Source: Diphasiastrum complanatum (taxonomy: Eukaryota > Streptophyta > Lycopodiopsida > Lycopodiales > Lycopodiaceae). Taken from it: a stretch of 64,000 nt of DNA. This document shows positions 20,620-32,400 of this stretch, one piece after another (within the stretch, counting starts at the first letter, position 1; each line of letters starts with the position of its first letter). The DNA lies in assembly GCA_029204225.1 (NCBI GenBank), contig CM055101.1:29129475-29193474 (forward strand). The letters run 5' to 3'. A program made the position numbers and the translations under genes. The notes below the pieces were generated by a model. The model was not told where the DNA came from. It saw nothing but the letters and a program-made list of their open reading frames with translations, and did no database searches.

Positions 20620-21666
20620 ATGCCAAGAGCATACTCTCAAGTGATTGTTGAACAAAAACGTTTAGAGCGTGCACAGCGTTTAGAAGCATATAGGAAGTCT
20701 AGATGTTTGTATTTGCAAAATTTGCAAAACTCACCAGTTAGAGCAAGATTAACACCTGAAGCGTTTAATGATCTTTTACACGCTACTACAATATTTGTAG
20801 ATTCATTTGAGGAAAGATTCATTGAAACACCAAGTTCTACAGATTCACCTGAATCAGATTCATCTGATTCTACTTTCGAACCAAGTTCAGAATCTTTGTC
20901 CTAAAGGTCCAAATATGTGATGTTAAAGCCAAGCAAAAGAAAGTGAAGCCTAACGCCAATGTTTGGTGTACCGCATGTGGGAAGGAAGGTAATTCTAAGA
21001 CCAATTGTCCCAGTTTACAGATTAATTATTTAGAAGATGAACTATTCCTCTGTCCGATTAATAATTATGAGGAGGTAGCTTATACTGCAACTCCTACTAA
21101 CCAAAAAAACTATGATACCGAAATAGCATACTGGTCAACAGCATACTATTTTGCAAAGGACCGGAACACGAGATTTCACTCCACCAACCAGAGTAAGGGG
21201 TTTGTGCTACAATTGCGGAGCCACGGGTCACTATTCGCCTGATTGCCCTGAACCCAGGAGATCAGCAGGATATGTGCCACTCTGCGCTAACTATAAAGGC
21301 GAAGGGCATGTCACTGCTGGATGTCCTCAGCCACAACAGTCACGGTCTAAACCAAGGTTTGTAAACTCGCCTAGAGAAGACGACCTTCGACCATCTAAGA
21401 CTAACACTGACATGATAGTTCAGAGGATAGAAGTAGAGTCTGAATTATTAGATCAAGATCATCAATGGCTAGATTTAGAGGAAAAAGTAAATAAAGTAAC
21501 TACAAAAAGTAGTAAAGATTCTTTAACTCTTAAAGATAAGAAGAAAACTAAGACAAAAATTGCGAAAACCGCGACAAAAAAAGCGAAGGTCGCAGAACAA
21601 TTAGTAAAAACTCCTAGTAATAATGTTGATATTAGTTCAGAAGCTAAGAAGCTCTTAGATAAATAA
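20620..21666 (+). pseudogene. Gypsy-1 gag-like region with zinc knuckles
   Basis: The first frame (20620-20904, MPRAYSQVIVEQKR...) is short and ends in an acidic Ser-rich tail. A second stretch has CTACGKEGNSKTNC near 20966. After a frameshift, the frame at 21151-21666 has a canonical CCHC knuckle CYNCGATGHYSPDC, a variant CANYKGEGHVTAGC, and a very Lys-rich tail. Knuckles bind element RNA inside particles. I do not see the classic retrotransposon gag domain, so the capsid part may be lost, highly diverged or supplied elsewhere. Confidence 0.65.
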
Positions 21667-21684
21667 ACTAGAAAAGTTAAAAAA

Positions 21685-22397
21685 GTGACATTTTCATATC
21701 CAGTTATAAGTAGCGAGATACCTAGAGATCTGTCGCCACTTAGAAACCATTCTTATAATAATGTCGAAGACCTTGTTTCTAGAATGCCCAATATAACTTT
21801 TGAACAGTTATTAGATGATAACCAATATTATGAAAAAAAATTAAGCAATTTTTGCAAAATAATAAGAGAAGAAAAGCAAAGTTACCAGTATTCAACATAG
21901 GATTAGTTGATTATGGTGATGAAGGCCAACCAAAGATTCAAGTAGTAATTAATGGCTGCATCCTAGATAATGTACCCATAGATTCTGGATCTAGTGTAAA
22001 TATAATGATTGAAGAAACAACATATGAATTAGGCATTCATCATAGAATAACACCCACTTTAAGACATTTAAGGTTAGCCGATGCAACTAGAAGATCACCA
22101 ATAGAAGAACTATCTCAGGTTATAGTTTATATTGGAGACCATAAGTTTCTTATGGATTTTATAAACTCTAAAACTACGAGACAATCATCATATAGAGTGT
22201 TATTAGGACGACCATGGCTCTATCATGCCGATGTTATAACCCACTGGAAGAAAAATGAGATTACCTTCAGAGACCAGATGGAGACACCGACAGGAAAAAG
22301 TCATAAAAGAATTTCCATATCATGGGAAAAAGATAAGTACGAAGGTGAGACACCTACATCTTCCTCAAGCTATACTTCGGAGGAAGAAGGGCTTTAG
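21685..22397 (+). pseudogene. Gypsy-1 protease domain 1
   Basis: A short upstream segment (RDLSPLRNHSYNNVEDLV) leads by a frame change into the frame at 21852-22397. It contains KIQVVINGCILDNVPIDSGS with the catalytic motif DSGSSVN (GAT at 21981), then LRLADATRRSPIEEL and LLGRPWLYHADVITHWKK. This is a complete retropepsin-like fold of the type found in Gypsy polyproteins. A TAG at 22395-22397 follows EEEGL; the inverted copy has CAG there. A second, clearly homologous domain follows immediately. Confidence 0.85.
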
Positions 22398-22399
22398 TC

Positions 22400-22640
22400 A
22401 GTAGAAACCGAGGGAAGGGAGAGGTAGTTACATTAAGAATACCTGCATACAGTAATAGAGTAGAATATGTAGATAGAGGAGATTGTGGAGTTCTAGAGAT
22501 TAGTGCGATCATAAGAGATCAGACCATAGATAGAATACTAATAGACTCAAGATCTAGTGTCAACTTAGTAACGAAAACAATGGTTAAAGAATTAGGATTA
22601 GAAAACCAAATATAGCCTATCACTTATCACGAAATCTATA
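22400..22640 (+). pseudogene. Gypsy-1 protease domain 2, truncated by deletion
   Basis: One frame away from domain 1 the sequence reads VEYVDRGDCGVLEISAI, then ILIDSRSSVNLVTKTMV and KELGL. It is the start of a second retropepsin-like domain in which the active-site DSG is DSR (22544-22552). In the inverted copy this domain continues through LADATKCILVGELKG to LFGRPWLYKANAI. Here about 445 bp are missing at around 22634, with a 4-bp match (AATC) at the breakpoints. The Gly-to-Arg change is shared by both copies and should prevent normal catalysis by this lobe. Confidence 0.8.
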
Positions 22641-24020
22641 TAAACACCTATCGGACCAAGGACGTAAAGAGTATATATTGCTTCTTCAAAAATACCAAAA
22701 TGTGTTTGCTTGGTCGATGGATGATTTAATAGGTATACCAGTTAAATGGGGTGAACATAGAATAGATCTCATTCATGGAACAATACCTACTAGGCAGCGC
22801 CAATATAGATTGAATCCAAAGTACTCCTTATTAGTAAAAGACAAATTTGATAGATGTCTTAGAGCGGGTATTATATATCATGTTCTAAGCAGTGAGTGGG
22901 TGTCACCAATAGTTATAGTACCTAAGAAGAAGACGGGCAAGATTAGAGTTTGTCAGGATTTTAGGAAACTAAATGCTACACATCAAAAAATTATCATCCT
23001 CTGCCATATACAAATATCATTCTTGACCAGGTAGCTGGACATGAACATTATAGTTTTTTAGATGGATTCTCAAGCTATAACCAAGTTTTTATAAAAGAGG
23101 AAGATAGATCCAAAATTACTTTCACCACTGATATGTGAATGCCCTTTGGTCTGTGTAATGCACCTGCCACATTCCAACGTATGATGACATATATTTTTCA
23201 AAATGTTTTAAGAAAGTTTTTAGAAATTTTTATGGATGAATTTTGGATCTATTCATCAACTAAAAACCATTTAGATGCATTAGAGAAAACATTGAGAAGA
23301 TGTCAAGAGACATCTCTTAAACTGAATCCAGCTAAGTGTTACTTTGGAATGAGGAAAGACATCCTTTTAGGGCATAAAATTTCAAAGGATGGTATAGAAT
23401 CCGACATCGAAAAAATAAAAATGATTTTAGAATTATTAGAACCAACCAATTTAAGAGAGCTTAGAGGTTTTATGGGACATGTAGGTTACTGTTGGGGGAT
23501 AATTAAAGATTATGCTACAATAGTAACTCCTTTAACAAGTTTACTAAAAAAATCTGTTGAGTACCATTGGACACAGGACCATCAGCAAGCTTTTGATCAA
23601 TTGAAACAGTCATTAGCAGAAGCCACTAGGGTTAGACCTCCAAATTGGGCTAAAAAGTTCCATGTATATGTAGACACATAATCTTTTGCGATAGGTGTAG
23701 TGCTTAGTCAGAAAGATGACCAAAATATAGATTATCCAATCTACTATGCGGGGAGGCAACTCGCTGCATAAGAAAAGAATTATTCTGCTACAGAGCGAGA
23801 AGCACTAGGGATGATTTATTCGTAAAGAAATTTAGACATCACCTTTTAGGATACCCTTTTGTTTTTCACGTAGATCATTATGCATTAAAACATTTAGTGA
23901 ATAAACTTGATCTTTCGGGTAGAATAGCTAGATGGTTATTATTATTAGATGAGTTTAATTATGAAGTAGAATCAAGAAGAGGCAAGGATCATCAAAATGC
24001 CGACTATATATCCCGCCTCC
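22641..24020 (+). pseudogene. Gypsy-1 reverse transcriptase and RNase H
   Basis: Pieces in three frames give ELLLxKYxxVFAWS-like start (FAWSMDDLIGIPVKWGEH), VIVPKKKTGKIRVCQDFRKL, MPFGLCNAPATFQRMM, the active-site region FMDEFWIYS (FMDDFCVYS in the inverted copy), KCYFGMRKDILLGHKISKDG and RGFMGHVGYC. RNase H follows with FAIGVVLSQKDDQNIDYPIY and HQNADYISRL. A TGA before MPFGL (23136-23138) and a TAA after YVDT (23679-23681) are shared with the inverted copy. A TAA in LAA*EKN and a 1-nt loss at 23820 are private to this copy. Confidence 0.9.
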
Positions 24021-25340
24021 AAACAAAAAATCAATTAGAACCCATTTCTGATGAATTTCTAGATGAACATATAATGCGTATTCAATCAGAAACATCAATT
24101 TATAGAGTTGTTATTAATTTTTTACAGGACCAGATATATCCTAAAGATTATAATAAACAACAAAAAACTATTTTTGTTTCTAAGGTAGGACCTTACACGA
24201 TTGTAAATAGTATATTGTATAAATTAGGAGTCGACGAGTCTCCGCTGATGTTTGGAACCAACCGAGACAACTATTGTAATAAGTGCATTACATGAGGAAG
24301 ATTCGGAGGGTCACTATGCTCTTAAAAACACTACAAATTTTCAATGCTAAATATTGGTGGCCTACCGTCTATAGAGATGTTAAATTATTCATTAAAAAAT
24401 GTGATGCATGCTAGAGGATGGGGAAACCCAGCTTCGCAACACATTGGCCGCTTACTCCAATTATTCCCTTAGCACCCTTTAAGAAGTGGGGGATAGATTT
24501 TGTAGGGCCTATTAAACCGATCACACATAAAACCCGTCGTCGTTACATACTCATTGCCACGGACTATGCTACCAAGATGGTAGAGGCCGAAGCCACAATT
24601 AAGAATGATGCTAAGACTGTAGCAAAGTTTTTATTCCAAAACCTTATCACACGACATGGTTGTCTCTTAGAACTCGTTAGCGATAGGGAAATCCATTTCC
24701 TTAATCAGACCATAGAAGCCATGTTGTCATATTTTTCTATTACACATCGTCAAACCACTCCATATAATCCAAAAGCAAATGGGCTTACAGAGCGGGCAAA
24801 TGGAATTCTATGTAAAATTTTGAATAAAGTAACGGAAACACATTCTTCTGATTGGGATCAGAAGTTACCATCTATCTTACGGGCATATAGAACTGCTGAA
24901 AAGATTACAACTAGGCAGACTCCATACTATCTTGTGTATGGAATGCATCCCATACTACCGATAGAATTCGAAGTTCCGACGTTTCACATTAGTAATAAAG
25001 GGCGAATGGATGAACACGATAACCTCCGGGAGCAGATGATTTCTTTGACGCAACTGGAAGAGGATCGTCATCTTTCACTAATCGAGATTGAGTGAGTTCA
25101 GAATAAAAGAAATTTTTTTTTTGATCAATCCATCAAGAAAATAAAAATTAAACAAGGGGACTACGTGCTTCTGTATGATAATAGGCACATGTTGTTTCTT
25201 GGAAAATTACATACCAGATGGATGGGATCGTATACAGTTATAGAAATTTTTAATAATGGATCACTATAGTTAGCCGACCTCCAAGGACATTTACTTGACA
25301 CTCGAGTAAATGGTTCGAGGGTGAAGCACTACTATGACTA
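24021..25340 (+). pseudogene. Gypsy-1 integrase
   Basis: The zinc-binding start lies around 24270-24420 (SALHEED..., CDAC region, partly frameshifted). The core frame 24418-25095 has WGIDFVGPI, DYATKMVEAEA, SDREIHFLNQTIEAM and NPKANGLTERANGIL, which supply the D, D and E residues. The C-terminal region continues past a TGA at 25093-25095 as KIKIKQGDYVLLYDNR, LHTRWMGSYTV and VNGSRVKHYYD. Integrase inserts the cDNA copy. No chromodomain is seen, in contrast to Gypsy-3. Confidence 0.9.
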
Positions 25341-25700
25341 ATGTCCGATCCATCAGTTTTTGAAGGCCGTCATTTTTTTTGTCCAATTATTTTTTATTTT
25401 ACCGAAATATTAGTGAAAATGCAAACACTAGTTTACATTTTAGTGAAAATGCCAAAGCATGCTGCATTGTTTATATTGCGAAAAACCCGAGACCTTCGCT
25501 ACATATACTTTGCAAAAAACCCGACACTACATTGGAATTTACCATTTTAGATATACGAAAATTGTGACACTTCGTATTTTTTGCATAATAATTTTCGCTT
25601 TGATTTTCGGAGCGAAGCATTCGTGTATTTTGTTTATTTATTTATTTATTTATTTCTGTTTTTAGGACTAGCCACTTTATTATTGAGTATGTACCTTCAA
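25341..25700 (+). other. Spacer between integrase and third frame of Gypsy-1
   Basis: Non-coding. Short direct repeats (TTAGTGAAAATGC at about 25410 and 25440) and a small (TTTA)n run at 25631-25656 are present. It is conserved in the inverted copy, so it belongs to the element. Confidence 0.6.
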
Positions 25701-28700
25701 AACGAAGGACCCTCAACCATTTAATATTAGTCTAATCCGTCGAAATACCATCAATTTACCTAAAACCTCAAATACTTCAGTTGTTATCGCTACCACTTTC
25801 CATCATTCTTGCTCTCCGAATTGCAAATTATTCGATCAAGCTCTTGTCTACCATCGCTCGTTTACATCTGCAAGCACTATGATGATTGTATTCAAAATGC
25901 ACCCAAAGCCAGTGATACCAGTATTACAACCACAAGCTGTATGAGTGTGAATTGAAGGTCTTCTTCAATTCAATCCATCAGCAATTCTTACGGATTTATG
26001 TTATGAGCTGATCCGCAATTTGGGCGAAACAAAAGAAGGACATATTTTCACAACTGTCTGCAATCAAGAGATTGCTATCACAAAGGGGTTTTACTGTTGT
26101 GCCTTATGATTGTCTATGGACGACAATATGCCAGTTACTAAACCATATTTCATTGTGGAGAGCAGAGCTTTTCAAGAAGAGGCTTATCTTGAAAAATGGG
26201 GATGCAAACTCTCTTACATAAGAGATCCCAATTTCAAGATCTTCGTTCAAATTGCTCTTGCTTCTATCTTCTTACCGGAGCAAGAGTACACAATTTCAAA
26301 TACCAATATGGGATACCTGCTGAGAGCTTTAAATGGAGAACAAATGGCCTTCGGATAGATTGCTTTCAACAAATTCTATAAATTAATAAAAGTTATTCAA
26401 TTCTCCAGGCTGGGTCAGCAGATGGGCATTTTATGTACGCATGCTGGTGTGCTGACAGTGCAGGAGGATATCAGGATTGCACTAGCACTACCCGAGCTAG
26501 CACCATCAATTGAGGTGGAATCCCAGATGCAGACATCAAAGGCAACCACTATAGCAACCACATCATCATCATCCAATCAAGGGAGTACGGTGAGGATGAC
26601 TTCGCCATCATCCCAGTACACACCACTATCCAGCAAAAAAGTAAATAGTAATGAGGAAGAGGAGGCGAAGGACATTGGTGATCAGGAGCATAAGCAGACT
26701 GAAATACCACAAGAGCCAGAACCACAAGGAGCAGAGCAGCTTTCTGATGACCAGCAGGGCAGCGAAAGTGATGTCGAGGAACTAATCCTCGATGCCGAGT
26801 TATATCAAAAGGCTTTTGGAACACTACTGCCAGATACTCGGGCAGCTATTCAGCATCTTGCTAGCTTGGAGAAGGTATCCAGGAAGCTGAGGTCCAAAAC
26901 TGAAGGAGTCCGAGCAAACCTCACCCAAAAACATACAGAGTTGAGCGAAATAAAGGCTGAGTTGGCCTATAGAAATGAGGAGCTTGAAGCAGCTAATACG
27001 GAGCTAAGCAAAAAAGATACAAAGCTTGAAGAAGCGAAAGGGAGGTTGGATGCCATGCTCAAAGTGTTGAAAGAAATGCAAGAGTAGTCCAATGCCTTCG
27101 AAAGTGAGAACATACTACTTAAACAACAACTTCAGACCCTGCAGGCTTCTTTATAGGAGGAGAGACAAGTGCGAACTACTCTTCAGAGTAGCAATGTGGA
27201 GCTGAGCAATGAACTCAATAGTGCTCAGGAATCAATTGCCCAACTGCAAAATTCTACAGAAATTTCAAAGAAAGGCAATCAGATATACTAGAAACAGGTC
27301 GAAGAGGCAATATTGTGGCGAATCAGCACCGAAGTCACACTCGGTGCCTGCGTATCTCATGGCAGGTACCGAATTGATCCGGTAGCATGGAAGGGAATCC
27401 AAGAGAGGATGATCCAGACCTTCCAGATGCAATATTTGCAGCCGTAGATGATTGCTTATGAGAAGCTGAAGGAAGAATTAGAAGAGGCCAAATTCCAATC
27501 AGGCCAAATGGAGATTTCTGATGCAGAAGAACCAGTGCAAGGACAAGATCAGGAGACGCAGACAGATGAGTCAGCACCAGTAATATTAGAAAAGGCCATC
27601 CAAATGGATACCATCTGCAGGCAGATCCTGAGAGATCAATAAACACAAACTGAAACCAAGGATGTTGCAGAGGAACAAGCTATTGAAGACCAACCTGAGG
27701 CGTTAAGCGTCATTCCATACCAAGCCCAGGCATTACCAAGTAGAGCAGCTGTAAAGAAAAACAAGATTGTCTACCCACTACTAAGGTCAAAATTTCAGAC
27801 ATTTAGTCAGGAACTAACATTTTTTATTCCGCCTTTTTGTAGTCCAGAACTCCAATGGAGAATGAATTACCTTTTTTTACCTAAACTTTTTGGTTACACA
27901 AAAGAACAATGGGAGAACCCTTGGACTTTTTCTAACATAAATGCTTTATGGTCTAGACTAACTATACATCAAAAAGGAATCCTCGCCCTTGCCATTGTTC
28001 AGAACAAGTTCAATGTGCAAACTAGCTATATTCATGTGGTCGCAGGATCCTTGTATACATACATCTTAGAATACCTAAGAACATTTGAAAATAATATTTT
28101 TCCAGTATTGGATGAGTATTTGAATAATTTAGAATCAATTTACATTTTTGATGTGAAAGAAGTTGTTTCTATCTCTAAATCAGTTTCTTCCCGAGTTACT
28201 CATCAGTTCTTATTCCCTGATATGTGGGAAATCTACACAGATTGGGAAACTAACTATTCTCATTATTTGGAGGAAGTAAAAGCAAATAATATTCTTCACT
28301 CTACTAACCCAATAACTCGACCATATTATACTTATAGCCATGTAAATATTGCTTCTCTCATTTTGTATGCGCTCCTGTCTGTTCAACAATTGTATATTAA
28401 AGAGAAATTTCTCGAATATACATATGTTGCCCTTTCACTAACTGTCCCTTCTGCCGATATGTCTGAAATCTTGACCGAGGATAGTTGGTATGCACATCTT
28501 GTTAATAATACATTAATTAATAACGCCCTTGCACTAATCGGCAATCACGGAATGGGTGGTTATCCAAATTTGTCATTCCAAGAAGACTACAACCAGAAGA
28601 ACAACTATTTCCTGGCAAGAAGAGGACTGACATTGGAGCAAGAAAATGAAGAGAATGAAGCCCAAGATGAGGCTATTTTCCACAACAAGCCAGCTAGCCG

Positions 28701-28722
28701 AAAGCGACAAAGAAGGACATAA
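25701..28722 (+). pseudogene. Gypsy-1 third frame, ~1000 codons, function unknown
   Basis: One reading frame can be followed from about 25701 to 28722, interrupted by nonsense codons. Two TGAs near 25940 and a TAG at 26356-26358 are shared with the inverted copy, as are TAGs at 27085, 27154, 27289 and 27445 and a TAA at 27640. A TGA at 26107 is private. Parts: a globular N-terminal region; a Ser/Thr-rich low-complexity region (26500-26700); a long heptad-like coiled coil (26860-27090, LASLEKVSRKLRSKTEG... with repeated EL/EA); a Gln/Glu-rich spacer; and a C-terminal globular domain of 286 codons starting MNYLFLPKLFGYTKEQW and ending KPASRKRQRRT, a basic tail resembling a nuclear localisation signal. 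There is no signal peptide or obvious membrane span, so a classical envelope is unlikely. I do not recognise the family. Confidence 0.6.
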
Positions 28723-28749
28723 ATCAGATGGTTTGCGAGCCGCTGCACA

Positions 28750-28765
28750 GCTGAGGAAGGGGATA
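28750..28765 (+). promoter_or_regulatory. Gypsy-1 polypurine tract
   Basis: The purine-rich GCTGAGGAAGGGGATA directly precedes the TGTGGAG start of the 3' LTR. It is the expected primer for plus-strand DNA synthesis. Confidence 0.8.
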
Positions 28766-28979
28766 TGTGGAGTCTTATGATCTCACATTATCCAAATTTG
28801 GTCATATATTGTAAAAATTTTCAATTTTCATATATATATAATGTGCTATAGTGCCTAAATACATGTAAAGGTCTATTTTGCACTTTGTAAATTCATATTT
28901 TGAGTAGAAGTTGCGACGTTCTAAAGAGACGCAATAGAAGTTCAGAACCGACATTTGACGGTTCGTAAGCGACATTGAG
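28766..28979 (+). repeat. Gypsy-1 3' LTR, truncated to 214 bp
   Basis: It matches 19514-19720 of the 5' LTR up to GCGACATTGAG, after which the two sequences part completely. About 800 bp of LTR are missing, replaced by the palindrome at 28980. Confidence 0.88.
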
Positions 28980-29128
28980 ACTGTTGTCTCAAGTGATAAG
29001 GAGAGGGGTGATAGATACAACTAGAATTTGATGGCTATCACTCAAGGTAGATGTAGTGATAGCCATCAAATTCTAGTTGTATCTATCACCCCTCTCCTTA
29101 TCACTTGAGACAACAGCCTCAATGTCGC
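28968..29128. repeat. Long palindrome at the centre of the Gypsy inverted repeat
   Basis: 28981-29042 is perfectly complementary to 29055-29116 (62 bp), with a 12-base loop at 29043-29054. Beyond the perfect arms, GCGACATTGAG on the left pairs with its complement on the right with one mismatch, extending each arm to about 74 bp. It joins the truncated 3' LTR of Gypsy-1 to the end of the inverted Gypsy-2 body. Confidence 0.95.
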
Positions 29129-29133
29129 CTCAA

Positions 29134-32060
29134 TGTTCTTCTGGTTGTAGTCTTCTTGGAATGACAAATTTGGATAACCACCCATTCCGTGATTGCCGAT
29201 TGGTGCAAGGGCGTTATTAATTAATGTATTATTAACAATATGTGCATACCAACTATGCTCGGTCAAGATTTCAGACATATCGGCAGAAGGGACTGTTAGT
29301 GAAAGGGCAACATATGTATATTCGAGAAATTTCTCTTTAATATACAATTGTTGAACAGACAGGAGCGCATACATAATGAGAGAAGCAATATTTACATGGC
29401 TATAAGTATAATATGGTCGAGTTATTGGGTTAGTAGAGTGAAGAATATTATTTGCTTTTACTTCCTCCAAATGATGAGAATAGTTAGTTTCCCAATCTGT
29501 GTAGATTTCCCACAAATCAGGGAATAAGAACTGATGAGTAACTCGGGAAGAAACTGATTTAGAGTTAGAAACAACTTCTTTCACATCAAAAATGTAAATT
29601 GATTCTAAATCATTCAAATACTCATCCAATGCTGAAAAAATATTATTTTCAAATGTTCTTAGGTATTCTAAGATGTATGTATACAAGGATCCTGCGACCA
29701 CATGAATATAGCTAGTTTGCACATTGAACTTGTTCTGAACAATGGCAAGGGCGAGGATTCCATTTTGATGTATAGTTAGTCTAGACCATAAAGCATTTAT
29801 GTTAGAAAAAGTCCAAGGGTTCTCCCATTGTTCTTTTGTGTAACCAAAAAGTTTAGGTAAAAAAAGGTAATTCATTCTCCATTGGAGTTCTGGACTACAA
29901 AAAGGTGGAATAAAAAATGTTAGTTCCTGACTAAATGTCTGAAATTTTGACCTTAGTAGTGGGTAGACAATCTTGTTTTTCTTTACAGTTGCTCTACTTG
30001 GTAATGCCTGGGCTTGGTATGGAATGACGCTTAATGCCTCAGGTTGGTCTTCAGTAGCTTGTTCCTCTGTAACATCCTTGATTTCAGTTTGTGTTTATTG
30101 ATCTCTCAGGATCTGCCTGCAGATGGTATCCATTTGGATGGCCTTTTCTAATATTACTGGTGCTGACTCATCTGTCTGCGTCTCCTGATCTTGTCCTTGC
30201 ACTAGTTCTTCTGCATCAAAAATCTCCATTTGGCCTGATTGGAATTTGGCCTCTTCTAATTCTTCCTTCAGCTTCTCATAAGCAATCATCTACGGCTGCA
30301 AATATTGCATCTGGAAGGTCTGGATCATCCTCTCTTGGATTCCCTTCCATGCTACTGGATCAATTCGGTACCTGCCATGAGATACACAGGCACCGAGCAT
30401 GACTTCAGTGCTGATTCGCCACAGTATTGCCTCTTCGACCTGTTTCTAGTATATCTGATTGCCTTTCTTTGAAATTTCTGTTGAATTTTGCAGTTGGGCA
30501 ATTGATTCCTGAGCACTGCTGAGTTCATTGCTCAGCTCCACATTGCTACTCTGAAGAGTAGTTCGCACTTGTCTCTCCTCCTATAAAGAAGCCTGCAGGG
30601 TCTGAAGTTGTTGTTTAAGTAGTATGTTCTCACTTTCGAAGGCGTTGGACTACTCTTGCATTTCTTTCAACACTTTGAGCATGGCATCCTACATCCCTTT
30701 CGCTTCTTCAAGCTCTGTATCTTTTTTGCTTAGCTCCGCATTAGCTGCTTCAAGCTCCTCATTTCTATAGGCCAACTCAGCCTTTATTTCGCTCAACTCT
30801 GTATGTTTTTGGGTGAGGTCTGTTCGGACTCCTTCAGTTTTGGACCTTAGCTTCCTGGATACCTTCTCCAAGCTAGCAAGATGCTGAATAGCTGCCCGAG
30901 TATCTGGCAGTAGTGTTCCAAAAGCCTTTTGATATAACTCGGCATCGAGGATTGGTTCCTCGACATCGCTTTCGTTGCCCTGCTGGTCATCAGAAAGCTG
31001 TTCTGCTCCTTGTGGTTCTGGCTCTTGTGGTATTTCAGCCTGATTATGCTCCTAATCAGCAATGTTTCTTCCTCATTACTATTGACTTTTTTGCTGGACA
31101 ATGGTGATGATGGCAAAGTCATCATCATTGTGCTCCCTTGATTGGATGATGATGATGTAGTTGCTACAGTGGTTGCCTTTGATGTCTGCATATGGGATTC
31201 CACCTCAATTGATGGTGCTAGCTCGAGTAGTACTGGTGCAATCCTGATATCCTCCTGCACTGTCAGCACACCAGCATGCATACATAAAATGCCCATCTAC
31301 TGACCCAGCCTGGAGAATTGATTAACTTTTATTAATTTACAGAATTTCTTGAAAGCAATCTATCCGAAGGCAATTTGTTCTCCATTTAAAGCTCTCAACA
31401 GGTATCCCATATTGGTATTTGAAATTGTGTACTCTTGCTCCGGTAAGAAGATAGAAGCAAGAGCAATTCGAACGAAGCTCTTGAGATTGGGGTCTCTTAT
31501 GTAAGAGAGTTTGCATCCCCGTTTTTCAAGATAAGCCTATTCTTGAAAAGCTCTGCTCTCCGCAATGAAATCTGGTTTAGTAACTGGCATATTGTCGTCC
31601 ATAGACAATCCTAAGGCACGACATTAAAACCCCTTTGTGATAACAATCTCTTGATTGTAGACGGTTGTGGAAATATGTCCTTCTTTTGTTTCGCCCAAAT
31701 TGCGGATCAGCTCATAACATAAATCCGTAAGAATTACTGATGGATTGAATTGAAGAAGACCTTCAATTCACACTCATACAGCTTGTGGTTGTAATACTGG
31801 TATCACTGGCTTTGGGTGCATTTTGAATACAATCATCATAGTGCTTGCAGATGTAAACGAGTGATGGTAGACAAGAGCTTGATCGAACAATTTGCAATTC
31901 GGAGAGCAAGAATGATGGAAAGTGGTAGCGACAACAACTGAAGTGTTTGAGGTTTTAGGCGAATTGATGGTATTTTGATGGATTAGACTAATATTAAATG
32001 GTTGAGGGTCCAACGTTTTGAAGGTACATACTCAATAATAAAGTGGCTAGTCCTAAAAAC
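29134..32060 (-). pseudogene. Gypsy-2 third frame
   Basis: Same architecture as the third frame of Gypsy-1: N-terminal part around 32013-31774, low-complexity and coiled-coil regions (31296-30690), spacer (30289-30095) and C-terminal domain (29875-29140). At 26107 of Gypsy-1 a TGA stands where this copy has GGA, so that stop is private to Gypsy-1. The TAGs corresponding to 27085, 27154, 27289 and 27445 are present here too. The last 24 codons of the open frame are not element sequence: they read through the palindrome. Confidence 0.6.
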
Positions 32061-32400
32061 AAAAATAATTAAATAAATGAATAAACAAAGTACACGAATG
32101 CTTCGGTTGGTAAATCAAAGCAAAAAATATTATGCAAAAAATGTGAAGGTGTCAGAAGGTAGAAAATCTCGAAAAATGCAAAGGTAAGTGTCGCAATTTC
32201 CATATATCTAAAATGGTAAATTCCAATGTAGTATCGGGTTTTTTGCAAAGTATATGTTGTGAAGGTCTCAGGTTTTTCGCAATAGAAACAATGCAGCATG
32301 CTTTGGCATTTTCACTAAAATGTAAACTAGTTTTTGCATTTTCACTAATATTTCAGTAAAATAAAAAATAATTGGACAAAAAAATGACGGCCTTCTAAAA
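32061..32400 (-). other. Gypsy-2 spacer between third frame and integrase
   Basis: Non-coding, colinear with 25341-25700 of Gypsy-1. Confidence 0.6.

Larger units (their letters stand above)
19514..28979 (+). mobile_element. Gypsy-1: Tat/Athila-like Ty3/Gypsy element, 3' LTR truncated
   Basis: A 1018-bp 5' LTR, a TGGCGCC primer site, gag, two retropepsin-like domains, reverse transcriptase/RNase H, integrase, a long third frame and a polypurine tract (GAGGAAGGGGATA) lead to a 3' LTR. That LTR starts at 28766 with the same TGTGGAGTCTTATGATCTC as 19514. Only 214 bp of it remain before a palindromic junction at 28980, so no target duplication can be checked. The primer sequence and extra 3' frame fit the Tat/Athila side of Gypsy. 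The body is repeated in inverted orientation at 29134-36485. Many stops make it non-functional. Confidence 0.92.

Noticed and set aside
19514-28979. Gypsy-1 as an endogenous pararetrovirus
   Set aside because: It has LTRs and an integrase with D, D, E blocks, and lacks any recognisable movement protein.
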